From contig NC_059081.1 of NCBI RefSeq assembly GCF_020497125.1, positions 18,447,105-18,511,104 on the forward strand: a stretch of 64,000 nucleotides of DNA. The letters run 5' to 3'. The notes beneath the pieces were generated by a model that did no database searches, was not told where the DNA came from, and saw only the letters and a list, made by a program, of their open reading frames with translations. Every line of letters begins with the position of its first letter. The first letter of the stretch is position 1. The position numbers and the translations under genes are program-made. The DNA comes from Mauremys mutica. Taxonomy: Eukaryota; Chordata; Testudines; Geoemydidae. Shown here piece after piece: positions 12,291 to 22,775 of this stretch.

Positions 12291-15200
12291 CTTTTGCTTT
12301 CAGTGAAAATCTTTGACTTTTTCTTGGGGAAACAAACATTTTCTCACCAACTTTACTTACATGGCATTATTCCAGTGTTTTGGGTGATGACCATAGAATA
12401 TTGCAGCATTTTGTTATGGGTAACATATATGAGGATGCAGGTTGTACTTTAATCGTTCTTGTCAGCATCTGACATCTATAAATATGGACATAGGATGAGA
12501 AAAGGAGGAATAAAACTTTTAACTCACTTGAAATATACTGGAGCAAGAGGAGCTGGTTTACACTGTAGATTTTTACCATGTTTGAACACAGTTGTGGAGA
12601 ATCAAATTAACTGAAAGTCATCAACTTTGCAGTCAGTGTAGACCAGGCCAAATTGTGCCTCTCCATGAGCTCTAGTAGAACTTTTATATAGCATATTCAT
12701 GACGCATTACCAAGACACATTAGAAATCCCTTCACATTCTGCAGCTACTGTTAACCAATGAGAGCTAATTCTCTTTGCAGTGGAAGTACACTACTGTCAC
12801 AAAGATGTTGCTACAGTAAGATTTTAATTCTCTTGATACTGGTAGTAAGGAACATTCTTTCATTTTCAGGGTGATTGACAAGATGATTAATTGGTCTTTT
12901 CCAGCCCTAACATCTATAATTCTGTACTAAATGTGTGTGATGCAGATAATAAATGTATAGCTTAGTAATTTATTTCAACAGCAACATGTTTCCACTAGTT
13001 ACTGGAAAATATTCAGATATTGGATATTCACAAGTGCATGCATGAAACCTAAGTTAGAGGCTTGGGGGAAATTTCTAAGTCTCTTCAGAGCACTGCAGCC
13101 AATTGGTGACTGAATTTAGATTCTCAGTTATGTAATCTATGCAGCTCAGCAATATGCAGTACTCTTCCTTCATAATGGATGCTGTTGGCTGGAAAAAATT
13201 GCTGCTGTCAGAGCTGCAGGACAAAAACAATCTCATTGTATTCTTACTTATCAAATTTACACACCCACATGAAGTTTCATCTAATTGCATCCTATCTGTC
13301 AGGGAAGGAAATGGTTAGATAATCTTGTCTAAGGCTCAGAATGAAATAAAATCAGACAAAAACCAAAATCAAAATTCTGTTTTCTCTTGTCTGCTGGAGT
13401 TGTGATGCTGCCCTTACTGCTAGCCACTCTCATTTGCTGCTGCTGTGTGTACTGACCCTCTGCTCCTTGCTTCGTAGTACAGTGCTTCTACTATTGTGCT
13501 TCATCTTCTAACTCCCTCCAATTGGCTGCTCTGTGCTGCCCTGCCCAGCTGGGGTTTCCTGCATCTGTCTGCTAATTATGCTAACATGACCTAATGAAGG
13601 ACTCAGTATCTAACAGACACCCATAATACAACATTCAAGAACAACACATCTCTCCTCTCTCCTTGCTTGCCAGTTCCTGCTGCTTTTCTTGCTTCCCTGT
13701 CCAACATGGTTCAATTGTAGCTCCATTATTTCTATTATATGTTTCCCTGAATCTGTGTAGCCTCCCACTATGATCCATGTAACAGAACTATCTAAATACA
13801 ATTATCAGCCTATTCATCCATCCTTACTTGTACTAATCATCTTGGTGTGCTTCTTCACAGGCCAATACCCAGAGTACTGTTCCTGATTATTACTATTTCA
13901 CAGAGGAGCTGGAGTCCAAGCTTTGCATCTAACTTGGAGGTCAGGTGTACTTGCATTCATGCAAAATTCTATTCTTTTTGATTTACCCTGATAATAGAAC
14001 AGCCTGCAGCTGCAAAAAATGGCTTAACATCATAACAGAAAGAGTTGATAATATCTCTGTCGGATTTCTGAAGCTGCCGCCTTTGTCTTCTTACTGCCTC
14101 TAATCTCACTTGTATTAGCATGTGTCACTGTTCTAACTTTTTTATGCAAAACAGCTAATTATGGGCATGCTTTCCTTTTTCCATCTGCACACTCAGATCT
14201 GAAGTTTTCATCGTCACAAGTGTAACCGATTGTTTCCGACACTTTGATCACAAACTCCAAACAGCACCTAATCTCCATAAGCTTGTTTGTAGAAAGATCT
14301 GTAAGAATAATAAGAAGTGCTAAATAGTAGTATTATCTCATTTTAGAACTTCTCAATTTGTCTTCACCTACAGTTGGAGTTAAATCCCTCTTACCTTTTC
14401 TTTATCCCCATTACTTTACCCATATATTGTTTTCTCTCCCCTGTTAACAGCCTGCAAGGATCATTGTTTGCTTCTTGACCAAGCAAATCTCTACTAGCTT
14501 TCTCTTCTATGATTGTGATTCAATACATTTTCATTTTCCCTTTCTTTTTCTGAATTCCTGTACCCAACTCTGTTCTGCCTCTCACTGTAAAGCATTTGGT
14601 AACACTGGTTATGATGGATGCTTTCTAAAAATTTGTTGTTATTGAACTGCAGAGTTAATATTTCCATCTAGGTACAAAGGGAACACATTGTACATTCTTG
14701 CAGAGGCCTTCTTTTCAGGAAAATGTGGATTTGTCACTCATGAGGCTGCATAGGTGCTATTTTTGTGCTTCAGGGGTAGATGCAAGCTGCTTGATTCATT
14801 CTGTACTCCAGGCAAGCCAACATGTGATGAGTAAGTGATACAATAGCCTCTGAGGAGACAAATACCTTTTCAATATGATGAAGAATCAAATGCTGTGGCA
14901 ACTGATCCCAGGAGGGAAGCATGGGGTTAAGGGAAAGAAAAATTGGAGAAAAAGTATTAAGTATCAACAACATTTCCATTGCTCCTTTTTGAAAGACTTT
15001 CATCACATTTTAGAGACAGATGAAATTTCACAAACATTTAATCTTCTGTGTTTTTTCCATTCATTCTTTCTCTTTTACCTTTCCCCTTTCGCTCATCATT
15101 CACCCCATGATTCCTTTACACCCAGCTTTTCCTCTTTTAGGTCAATTTTTTAAAACTGTGCCACCACCTCTAGTGCTTTATTGGCACTTTTGAAAGTCTT

Positions 15201-16343
15201 CCCCTTGGTACCCACTTCCAGTTTCTGATTACAGATGCTAGGGAGGAAGATAAAGAGCTGTCAACAGTGGAAACATATAAGCAACATTATATTTCACGGG
15301 ATCTGAAATGTGAACATGTCTGTGATATTTTAGTTTACTTCCCTCATAGTTAAGGCAACTTAAAATAAGAAAGCCTGTCCGCAGTCTGATCTTGTACCGT
15401 CTCATAGGCAGCTTTACAACAGCCATCAGCAAAGATACCAATGACAGACCCAGATATCACTGCCAGGAAAAAATACTTTCCTGAACTTAACATCTGGGTC
15501 CTGCAGCTGAAAGGAGCAGAAGAAAAAGGGGAAACAGTACAGACTGTCATCAAAAGGATGTGATGGTGCCAAATTAGCATGGAAATTACATATAGATGCC
15601 ATTTTTGACTTCAGACAAATGGCTGGGCTATTTAAGAAGAACAAAAGTGCTTAGAAAGGGATGATTAGTGAATGAATGTTGATTTTTGTAGCTATACAAA
15701 ACAGGGTTATAACTAGTGACATGAAGATTTTGAAGTTCTAATGCCCAATTAGGTAATTTTTTAATTTGAGCAAACATATTGAAAAGCCAATGTATAAAAG
15801 AAAAGAAACGACGGAGAAAGCCAATGGTTCTTCTGATCATTGCATCACTGAAGCTGCACAGGGAACAGTGTGACACTTCCTCTGAAAAGACCTATTATCT
15901 GAAAAATCACAATTAATCAAAATTAGTCCACTAGCTGGGATTGTGGTAAAGGAAATTGGAAAGGCTACTGTACCAGAAACCCTGTTTTAGGGGCCCATTG
16001 AAGTCAGTGGGCATCTCCAGTAGGCTTTGGATCAGGTTCTAGGCCAGAGTCTCTCCTTTTTAAAGGCTATACATCCAAGAGGAGAGAAAGGGTTGTTGGA
16101 GCTAGGATGCTTGAGAACACTGAGGCTTGAGTGGGGAAATGGGTGCACTGGGTACACCTTTGTTTTTTTTACAGAAAACTGGAGGAAATGCAGTTTAAGT
16201 GTAAGAGATAAGCAAAAGGGAGATAATGCAACAGTGCTGTCATTGGAACATTTTTGCACTGTGAATTCAAAAGTCTGAGCATTAAAATTTCTTTGTTGGC
16301 CTGATAAAAATTATAACACTATCTGCTTTGTTCTTATAGTCCT
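12291..16343. other. intergenic, no gene recognised
   Basis: Four kilobases with no convincing coding region. About 12555-12650 ends GTGTAGACCAGGCC and looks like a MITE stub. The pyrimidine-rich stretch at 13380-13700 is unassigned. Frames up to 92 aa lack domain features. Confidence 0.5.
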
Positions 16344-16351
16344 TCTCATAC

Positions 16352-16503
16352 AAGGGGTGGTGGAACAATTTGTATGGGGGGCGGGGAGTGCTGAGAGTAA
16401 TTGAACCAAACTGTAAACCCTGTATATGATAGAAACCACTTCAAGCCAGGAAGTGCGGAAGTGCGTCCCCCCTCCCCCCGCACCCTTAGTTCCAGCACCT
16501 ATG
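16352..16503 (-). mobile_element. hAT-type MITE, same family as 25344
   Basis: The left end AAGGGGTGGTGGAACAA and right end GTTCCAGCACCTATG mirror the element at 25344-25465 in opposite orientation, sharing the CTTCAAGCCAGG core. Flanks TCTCATAC (16344-16351) and TCTCACAC (16504-16511) form an 8-bp target duplication with one mismatch. Eight base pairs is the hAT length. Non-coding. Confidence 0.65.
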
Positions 16504-16511
16504 TCTCACAC

Positions 16512-18423
16512 TATGCCTCTTCTTGTCATAACTGGATGGGTAACAGTATTTGCTTTTTATCTTCCAGCATAAAAACAAACTGAAGCCAGTGATTTAGGTG
16601 GTTGCTGCTTTTTGTTTTTCATGACTACAGTTAGAGAATGTGTCACAAAGTAGTAGACTGTAAAACTAATTTATAAAATTCTATGCATTTTAGAATATCT
16701 TGTTTTCAATTTATATTTTCTTTTACTGTTGTACCTGAAATTACTGTATACTAATGTGTAGGATACATTTCTGATAGTTGTTCATGTTCGAGTCAAAGAA
16801 ATTCAAGTAACTGCATCTTGTATATATCTCAGTGGATAAAAAACATTGAATACATATATTTAATAATTTATCAAGTTTTTTTCCCCAAGTAAAAAATGGA
16901 AATGGAACATTAGAGTTTGAGGATGGAAACATTTGAGGTGTTTGGTTAGCCAATATGAGCAGCTTCTGGGAAAGAGAGAGAATCAAGTCCCCACGCCCCA
17001 CTAACTCACAATCCCTGCCATCAGAATCATTACTCTTACTGTATTGCATGCACCCTCCGCTGAAGGAACTCTGCACAATGAAGGCACATTGGAAAATGAG
17101 AAGGCATGGCAATTTGATATGCTATGAATACAAGACTATCCACAACAGCTTTTAACTAGTGAGAGATGATGGTAGGCACTATCTAAATCTAAGTAAATAC
17201 ATACAAAGGAAAAGGAAAAAGGAAGACTGGTTGGCTCAGAGGTTCTGTAATAGGATACAGAACTTTTCCCTTCCAGATCCAAATCCAGCCTGTTTTGGAA
17301 ATGGTTGAAAACCATCCACCTGGTAGCTGTTTATTAGCCTATGTGAAACAAATTAGTGTTTTAAATCCAATTCACAGTGGAAAGGTGTAATGTTGATTTT
17401 GTGATGTGGATAATTGGAATCAGCTGGCACCCTTGTTGACAGTCTCAGCAGACAGGCTGTGGAATCCATGGTCCCTGAACACTGCGCTATATCCCCTCAC
17501 CTATAGAGGTGTTTGCTCTAGAACAAGACTGAAGAACATTGAGAGGGCAGTGTAGGGGAAGCTTGCACAGCCATCTTTCCTGTAGATACATACAGGATGT
17601 CAGCCTCCAGTGCCATCAAGCCAGCATCTTTCTCAGTACTACATTCACTTTACATTTTTTTTTAAAAGATGGAGCAGTACCATGATGTAGGGTGGACAGA
17701 TTTTACAAACAGAAAATTAGGCCTCCTCTCTTGATATTACCATGCTGGAGCATGCCACAGGGTGATGTCAATAGCTGAAAGGAGATTGCAAGAGAATTCA
17801 TTAACTGGAAGGGCTGGGAGTATATGTTGGAAGGGTTTGGAGATTCTACCTACTCGAGTTTATCAGGGGAAGCAGTGTAGTTTGGCAGTGAGATGGGCCT
17901 TTCAGGTTACGGGGGCACTTTACAGTGTGTACCGCAAAATAAAACTGAAAAACCTTGAATCAAAAATAATCTTGTACAAAACAAATACCTTTAGTGTTTT
18001 GCTTGTAGTGGAGTTCTCTATCTTGCTGCTAGTTAAAGCAACATTAATGGTTCTTACTACCAGTTGGGAAACCTGCATATATTTCAGTCACACATTGTTC
18101 TTGCAGGATTTCCTTAGGCTAAGCTGCAAAGTGTGAAAGAGTACCATTTAAGAAAGTCTGTGAATAACTAGGAAATGAGGATCAAACGAGGCAGTATCAG
18201 AAGCAGTGCAGGATCTCAGGGCCCTTGTAACAGAATATCCTGAGTACCTACCCCTCAGGGCCTCCTCTCAGTCTATTTAATGTTTTTTGGAAGAGTGGGG
18301 GGAAAGAATTTCAGATTTTTCCCTGGGTCCCCAAAACCCTCTGTGCAGCCCTGTTGTCCTGCAGTCACCCCATAGTGGCTGGGCGTGGCTCCCCTCTGTT
18401 GGCATTGTGACCTTGTGCATGGG
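16512..18423. other. intergenic, possible SINE remnant
   Basis: Mostly unique sequence. At 17230-17300, GTTGGCTCAGAGGTTCTG and CCAGATCCAAATCCAG resemble degenerate tRNA A and B boxes, a possible SINE. Frames of 123 aa (16741-17112, minus) and 124 aa (17762-18136, plus) show no domain and are judged non-coding. Confidence 0.4.
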
Positions 18424-18431
18424 GTCACAAC

Positions 18432-18695
18432 CAGCAGCGGCTCCAGGCACCAGCACAGCAAGCGCGTGCCTGGGGCGGCAAGCTGCGGGGGGGTGCCCTG
18501 CCGGTCCCTACGAAGGCAGCAGTCAGGCAGTCTTTGGCGGCTTGCCTGCGGGAGGTCCACCAGTCCCATGGATTCGTCAGCAATTTGGCGGTGGGTATGC
18601 TGAAGCTGCGGGACCGGCAGACCTCCCGCAGGCAAGCCGTCGAAGGCAGCCTGCCTGCTGTGCTTGGGGCGGCAAAAAAGCTAGAGCCGCCCCTG
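18432..18695. mobile_element. hAT-type non-autonomous element
   Basis: The ends CAGCAGCGGCTCCAGG and CTAGAGCCGCCCCTG are imperfect inverted repeats. Perfect 8-bp duplications GTCACAAC lie at 18424-18431 and 18696-18703. Length 264 bp, GC-rich, with no transposase domain. The overlapping frames on both strands reflect base composition. It belongs to the family nested at 31567-32151. Confidence 0.88.
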
Positions 18696-18703
18696 GTCAC
18701 AAC

Positions 18704-19021
18704 ACCACTCAGCTTTGCCCCCAGCTGCCCCTCTCCCATGACAGAGGGGCAGCCGGGCCAAATTTAAACAGCGTTGTGACTGCATGTGCTGGATTGCAGT
18801 GTCACTCACTGAAATTCCATAGATGTGGGAGCCCTTAGTCTTCCTTTGCATTCTTGGCACTAGGGGCCCTAACCAGGCAAAGAACAACCTCTGCTGCATT
18901 AGGCACAGGCCAGCTCCTCAGGACTCCTTGGATATACTACTGTGGAGGCAACATTTGCTTGAGATGGTGATATGCCTTCCCAGCAGTGGAAGTAGGTACA
19001 ATTGAAGACATTATATGGCTC
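18704..19021. other. intergenic, no feature recognised
   Basis: Short spacer between two repeat blocks. Confidence 0.5.
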
Positions 19022-19121
19022 CCTGTAACAGCCTGTAATCGATTGGGCTGGGGCTCGACCCTCCTGGGGCAGGAGGGGAGCCACACCGACTCACTCCACG
19101 TCTCCAGTTGAACCGGCTGAA

Positions 19122-19502
19122 CAACAGTAAACAGTGTTTAGGAAGCTCAGGCCCTCTGGTGCAGGGGCTGAGCAGCAAACAATACAAGAAGCTCAGGACC
19201 TTTGGTGCCGGGGCTGAGCAGTAAACAGTACAATGGGCTCAGGCCCTCTGGTGCAGGGGCTGAGCGGCAATACAGTACAATGGGCTCAGGCCCTTTGGTG
19301 CAGGGGCTGAGCAGCAAACGGTATATAAGGAGCTCCCTTTGGTGCAGGGGCTGAGCAGCAAACGGTATATAAGGAGCTCAGGCCCTTTGGGGCAGGGGCT
19401 GAGCAGCAAACGGTATATAAGGAGCTCAGGCCCTTTGGGGCAGGGGCTGAGCAGCAAATGGTATATACGGAGCTCAGGCCCTTTGGTGCAGGGGCTGAGC
19501 AG
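19122..19502. repeat. minisatellite, 8 copies of 46-48 bp
   Basis: Each unit ends in a GGGGCTGAGCAG-type block and starts CAAACGGTATATAAGG or a variant. Two adjacent units (starting about 19363 and 19411) are identical over 48 bp, showing recent expansion. Earlier units are diverged. Confidence 0.9.
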
Positions 19503-19634
19503 CAACCAAACAGTAGGTGTATAGGCCCAGGTCCTTACATCTGAGTGTTGGGTGAGGGGGAAAACTGCCACCCGCGAGTGGGGTGGCAGGGGGGACACAA
19601 GCCCACCCACTCCACTGTGTCCCAGCCCAGGGCC

Positions 19635-20252
19635 CTAGCAGCGGCTATCACCGCTGCTGGTCAGTGGGTCCTGACCGCAACACACTGACATTGGGACTTC
19701 TGCGTCTGCAGCCTGACAGGGGTCGGCTACCCCCGGGCTACTTCCACTTTCCCCCTCAGGGCCTACCTTGTCCGGGGCACCAGCTCCAGGCCAGTCAATC
19801 TGCATAGGCTCCTCGGGACCAGGGCTTGGTGGCAGGTCCGGCAGCTCCTTGGGGAAGTCCGGCCAGGCGTGCTCAGGCAGCTCCTCCGGGTAACAGCAGG
19901 GGCGGGGAAGCTCCGGCAGCTCCTCTTCGTAGTGGGCGCGGGGGAGTTCCAGCGGCTCCTCCCAGTACCTGTCATGGGGAAGATCCGGCGGCTCCTTGTC
20001 GTAGTGGGCGCGAGGGAGCTCCGGCCAGTCAGGGCAGCTGCCTCGGGCCCGGGAGGGTTCCCAGTCAGGAGCTCCCACCAGCACGTCTGCTCTTGGCGGC
20101 GGCTGGGCTTTGACTGAGCTCTGGCGGCAGGCTTTTCTACTTCCTGTCCTGCCCCTTGACTTCCGGGGGATGGGGACAGGTGGTGGTGGCTCCGCCCACT
20201 TGGGTGCCTGCAAGGGCGCTCCCTCTGCTGGGCAGGAGGGGAGCCACACCAA
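19635..20252 (-). other. 205-codon open frame in a repeat, acidic and proline-rich
   Basis: An uninterrupted frame rich in Pro, Glu, Asp and Leu. Imperfect repeats of about 19 residues with the core ELPRAHY or DLPHDRY occupy roughly residues 75-135, encoded by the tandem array at 19807-20035. An EEPMQID motif (about residues 147-153) vaguely recalls the region before the zinc knuckle in Ty3/gypsy gag proteins, but no Cys/His knuckle follows. There is no recognisable domain, promoter or splice evidence. It may be a composition effect or a piece of retroelement gag. I do not assign a function. Confidence 0.3.
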
Positions 20253-20288
20253 CTCACTACACAGCCCCTTTCCAGAGCAGAGTCATTG

Positions 20289-20415
20289 GCTGTGTCTTCA
20301 CTGACATGGGATAACTACCATGCCTTAGCTATCCCACTGTAAAATCGTAGTGGAGATAAGGCACTGTAGTCTTACCGTGAGCTAAGCTAGGTGAGGTAAG
20401 CCATGAGCCCTGTCT
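20289..20415. repeat. MITE-like fragment
   Basis: GGCTGTGTCTTCACTGAC at the left and TGAGCCCTGTC at the right resemble the termini of the neighbouring MITEs. Degenerate. Confidence 0.4.
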
Positions 20416-20481
20416 TTAGTTAGTATTTTACAGCAAGATAACTATCCTGCATTAGTTATCTAGCTTTTAAAAGCCACCTTT

Positions 20482-20769
20482 GGGCTTGTGTACCCTACCG
20501 CTTAAGTCAATGTAACTTACCTCACTCAGGGGTGTGAAAAAGCCACCCCCGCAGGCGACGTAAATTACATAGACTTAAAGCACGGTCTACATTGCGCTAT
20601 GTTGGCAGGAGAGTGTCTCCTGTCAACATAGCTTGTTGAGGTGGAGTAATTACTTTGATGGGAGAGCACTCTCCTGTCGACATAGTGCATCTTCATCATA
20701 TGCGCTGCATGGGTGCAGGTGTATTGATGGAGATGTGCTGATGTAGGGTGGTAGTGAAGACAAGCCCTT
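20482..20769. repeat. MITE
   Basis: Starts GGGCTTGTGTACCC and ends AGTGAAGACAAGCCC, inverted termini of about 15 bp. Contains the TCAGGGGTGTGAAAAAG block and inverted ACATAG segments. No coding capacity. Confidence 0.65.
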
Positions 20770-20792
20770 TGTTTCAGTGAAGACAATGCCAT

Positions 20793-21033
20793 ATGGCTTG
20801 TCTACACTGGCACTTTACAGCGCTGCAACTTTCTCGTTCAGGGGTGTGAAAAAACACTCCCCTGAGTGCAGCAAGTTTCAGTGCTGTAAAATGCCAGTGT
20901 AGACAGTGCACCAGTGCGCTATGCCCCTCGAGGAAGTGAGAGCGCTCTCCCAGCGCACTGGCACAACTACACAAGCTACCTTAAAATGCTGCCGTGGCAG
21001 TGCTTTAACATTGCCGCTGTAGACTAGCCCATA
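20793..21033. repeat. MITE
   Basis: Starts ATGGCTTGTCTACACTGGC and ends GCTGTAGACTAGCCCAT. Internal inverted segments (CCAGTGTAGACAGTGC and several GCGCT-containing pieces) make it extensively self-complementary. Same group as 20482 and 50041. Confidence 0.7.
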
Positions 21034-22424
21034 GTCTTTGCTCCCTCTAGCCTGCAGTCAGGCTTAGGTGTGTTATGGCTGGGGGTGCATTGTAATACTG
21101 TGGGCTGGCAGTCTGCTGGGGGAAGAAGTTTTAAAAGGGACCCCATTCAGGAGCCCAGGCAGGGAGATGAATCTGGGGCTCAATCAGGCCAAAGATTTCC
21201 TCCCACAAACTAAACTGCAATTGATGAATGAGTGAGAGACAGAAGAGAAAAGTGGAGTGAGTCTTTTTGATTAAGATCTTGTTTGCACATACTAGTTGTA
21301 TGGATGTAGTTAAATTGGCCTAGAAACTGATTTAATTAAGTAAGTGCAACTCCCTTGTGTGGATGCTTTTAAATCACTTAAAGGAGAAGTGACATTCCCA
21401 AGGAGCTACATGAGTATATCAGGGTAGAGCAGAGATTAGAATTCAGGAATTCCTGCTTCCCAGCCATATGCTCAGTCTCATAGACTGCATTTTGTCCATA
21501 TCTCAATAGAATTAAATAGAATTAAGTAGGAAGAGAAGAGTTATAGTATTTCTATCACATGCTGCCAGCATAATTTGTATGCTTGTTTGTGCAATCTAAT
21601 ACACAGAGTATTCCCAAGTACTAAAGTTTGCATTGAAACATTTCATTACCAGATATTTGTATAAAAAAAAAATACTAGTATCTTCTGAGAGATGGACCAT
21701 CTGGGAAGGCTACAGAGAGTAAATTATTTCACCTACCATCAAGCATAATTAACACCTCTGAAACACTTCATTTAAGTGAGCCCCAGATGGTAAAATAGGA
21801 GTAAATGGTGCATTATTAATTATTATCATCAGTGTTTAGTATTTGTATTGTTATAGCACTAGGAGCACTAGTCAAGGTCCATTGCCCTAGTCACTATTCA
21901 AACACTGAACAAAAAGATCATCCTTGAACTACGGTGTTGCTTTTTGAGCTGCAATTAACTCAAGACATGAGTAGATTTTGGAGTCAGTAGAAACCAATCA
22001 GGTTATTGTTTTAGCCAGGAATAGATTTCACTTAAGTCTCCTTATGTGTGCATATGCAAATCTAGTGGTATGGTATTTCAACTTTGCAGCATGACATTTC
22101 TCCTCTGGTATATCAGCTTAAAATAAGATTAAAAAGAATTTATCCATGCCAGCCAATAGATGGGCTAAATTTGAGTATTCTATGTGGGTGCAGTAAATTT
22201 AATAAGGTAGAAAGGTAATGCAGCCTCGCATGTTTTTTATATATATAGGGAGGATCTAAAGCTTGCTTATCTATAATCCAGTTTGGGTAATTATCTTAAC
22301 TAACAATAAGGAATGTTAATAGAATCCACACTCAGGCAGCCAAGACTTAACTAGGATTTACCTCTGATTCTCACAGTGTCAATTGTTAACTAACAATTTG
22401 TCTTAACAGAGAGACAAAGTGAGT
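21034..22424. other. intergenic, one MITE fragment
   Basis: About 21266-21370 looks like a degenerate MITE of the same group. The rest is AT-rich without recognised features. Confidence 0.45.
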
Positions 22425-22775
22425 GAGGTACAGACTAGTCTCATTTTACGCTGGGGTTATGTTCCGCTTTCAATGTGTAGAGCGAAAATCACGTATAGTT
22501 AAAATTACATTGAGTGTAATGGCCGGCGGAATTGCCTGCACTGCAGATACAGTATTTAAATTGTTATTTTTCTCTTTTTTTTGTTTTTGTTGACCGCACA
22601 AAGCTGAATTCGCGCATGTTAAATGCGCGTAAGATGAGACTCGCCTGTAATATCTTTTATTTGATCACCTTCTGTTTCTTTCACCAACAGAACTTGGTCC
22701 AATAAAAGATGTTACCTTTGCATCTTGTCTCTCCAAAATCCTGGGATTGATAGGGCTACCATACTACTGCATAGT
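22425..22775 (+). repeat. Penelope-like foldback repeat, split by a mariner-type element
   Basis: The left arm is in two pieces (22425-22430 and 22650-22679) and the right arm lies at 22684-22716. Read in reverse complement the right arm begins GGTAACATCTTTTATTGGACC, against GGTAATATCTTTTATTTGATC on the left once the insert is excluded. A tail follows (CAAAATCCTGGGATTGATAGGGCTACC), comparable in position to the 'actaacacggctac' tail of the younger foldbacks. Older than the other copies. Confidence 0.7.
22431..22647. mobile_element. mariner-type MITE with TA target duplication
   Basis: Inverted ends CAGACTAGTCTCATTTTACGC (left) and, in reverse complement, CAGGCGAGTCTCATCTTACGC (right). TA lies immediately outside both ends (22429-22430, 22648-22649). 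The empty site is confirmed by the opposite arm of the foldback it interrupted, which has one TA there. Length 217 bp, non-coding. Confidence 0.85.

Larger units (their letters stand above)
19022..20262. repeat. GC-rich composite repeat with two tandem arrays
   Basis: A compositionally distinct block. GGGCAGGAGGGGAGCCACAC occurs near both ends (about 19066 and 20230), a direct repeat of at least 30 nt that could be LTR-like or mark the unit boundary. Inside are a 46-48-bp minisatellite (19122-19502) and a second degenerate array (about 19807-20035). The start CTGTAACAGCC is the reverse complement of the end of the repeat at 1584-2275, so the two may be related. Classification uncertain. Confidence 0.5.

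Noticed and set aside
17762..18136. 124-codon frame
   Set aside because: No domain, no start context or splice evidence, and AT-rich surroundings.
19122..19502. CRISPR-like array
   Set aside because: Units are directly adjacent with no unique spacers; it is a vertebrate minisatellite.
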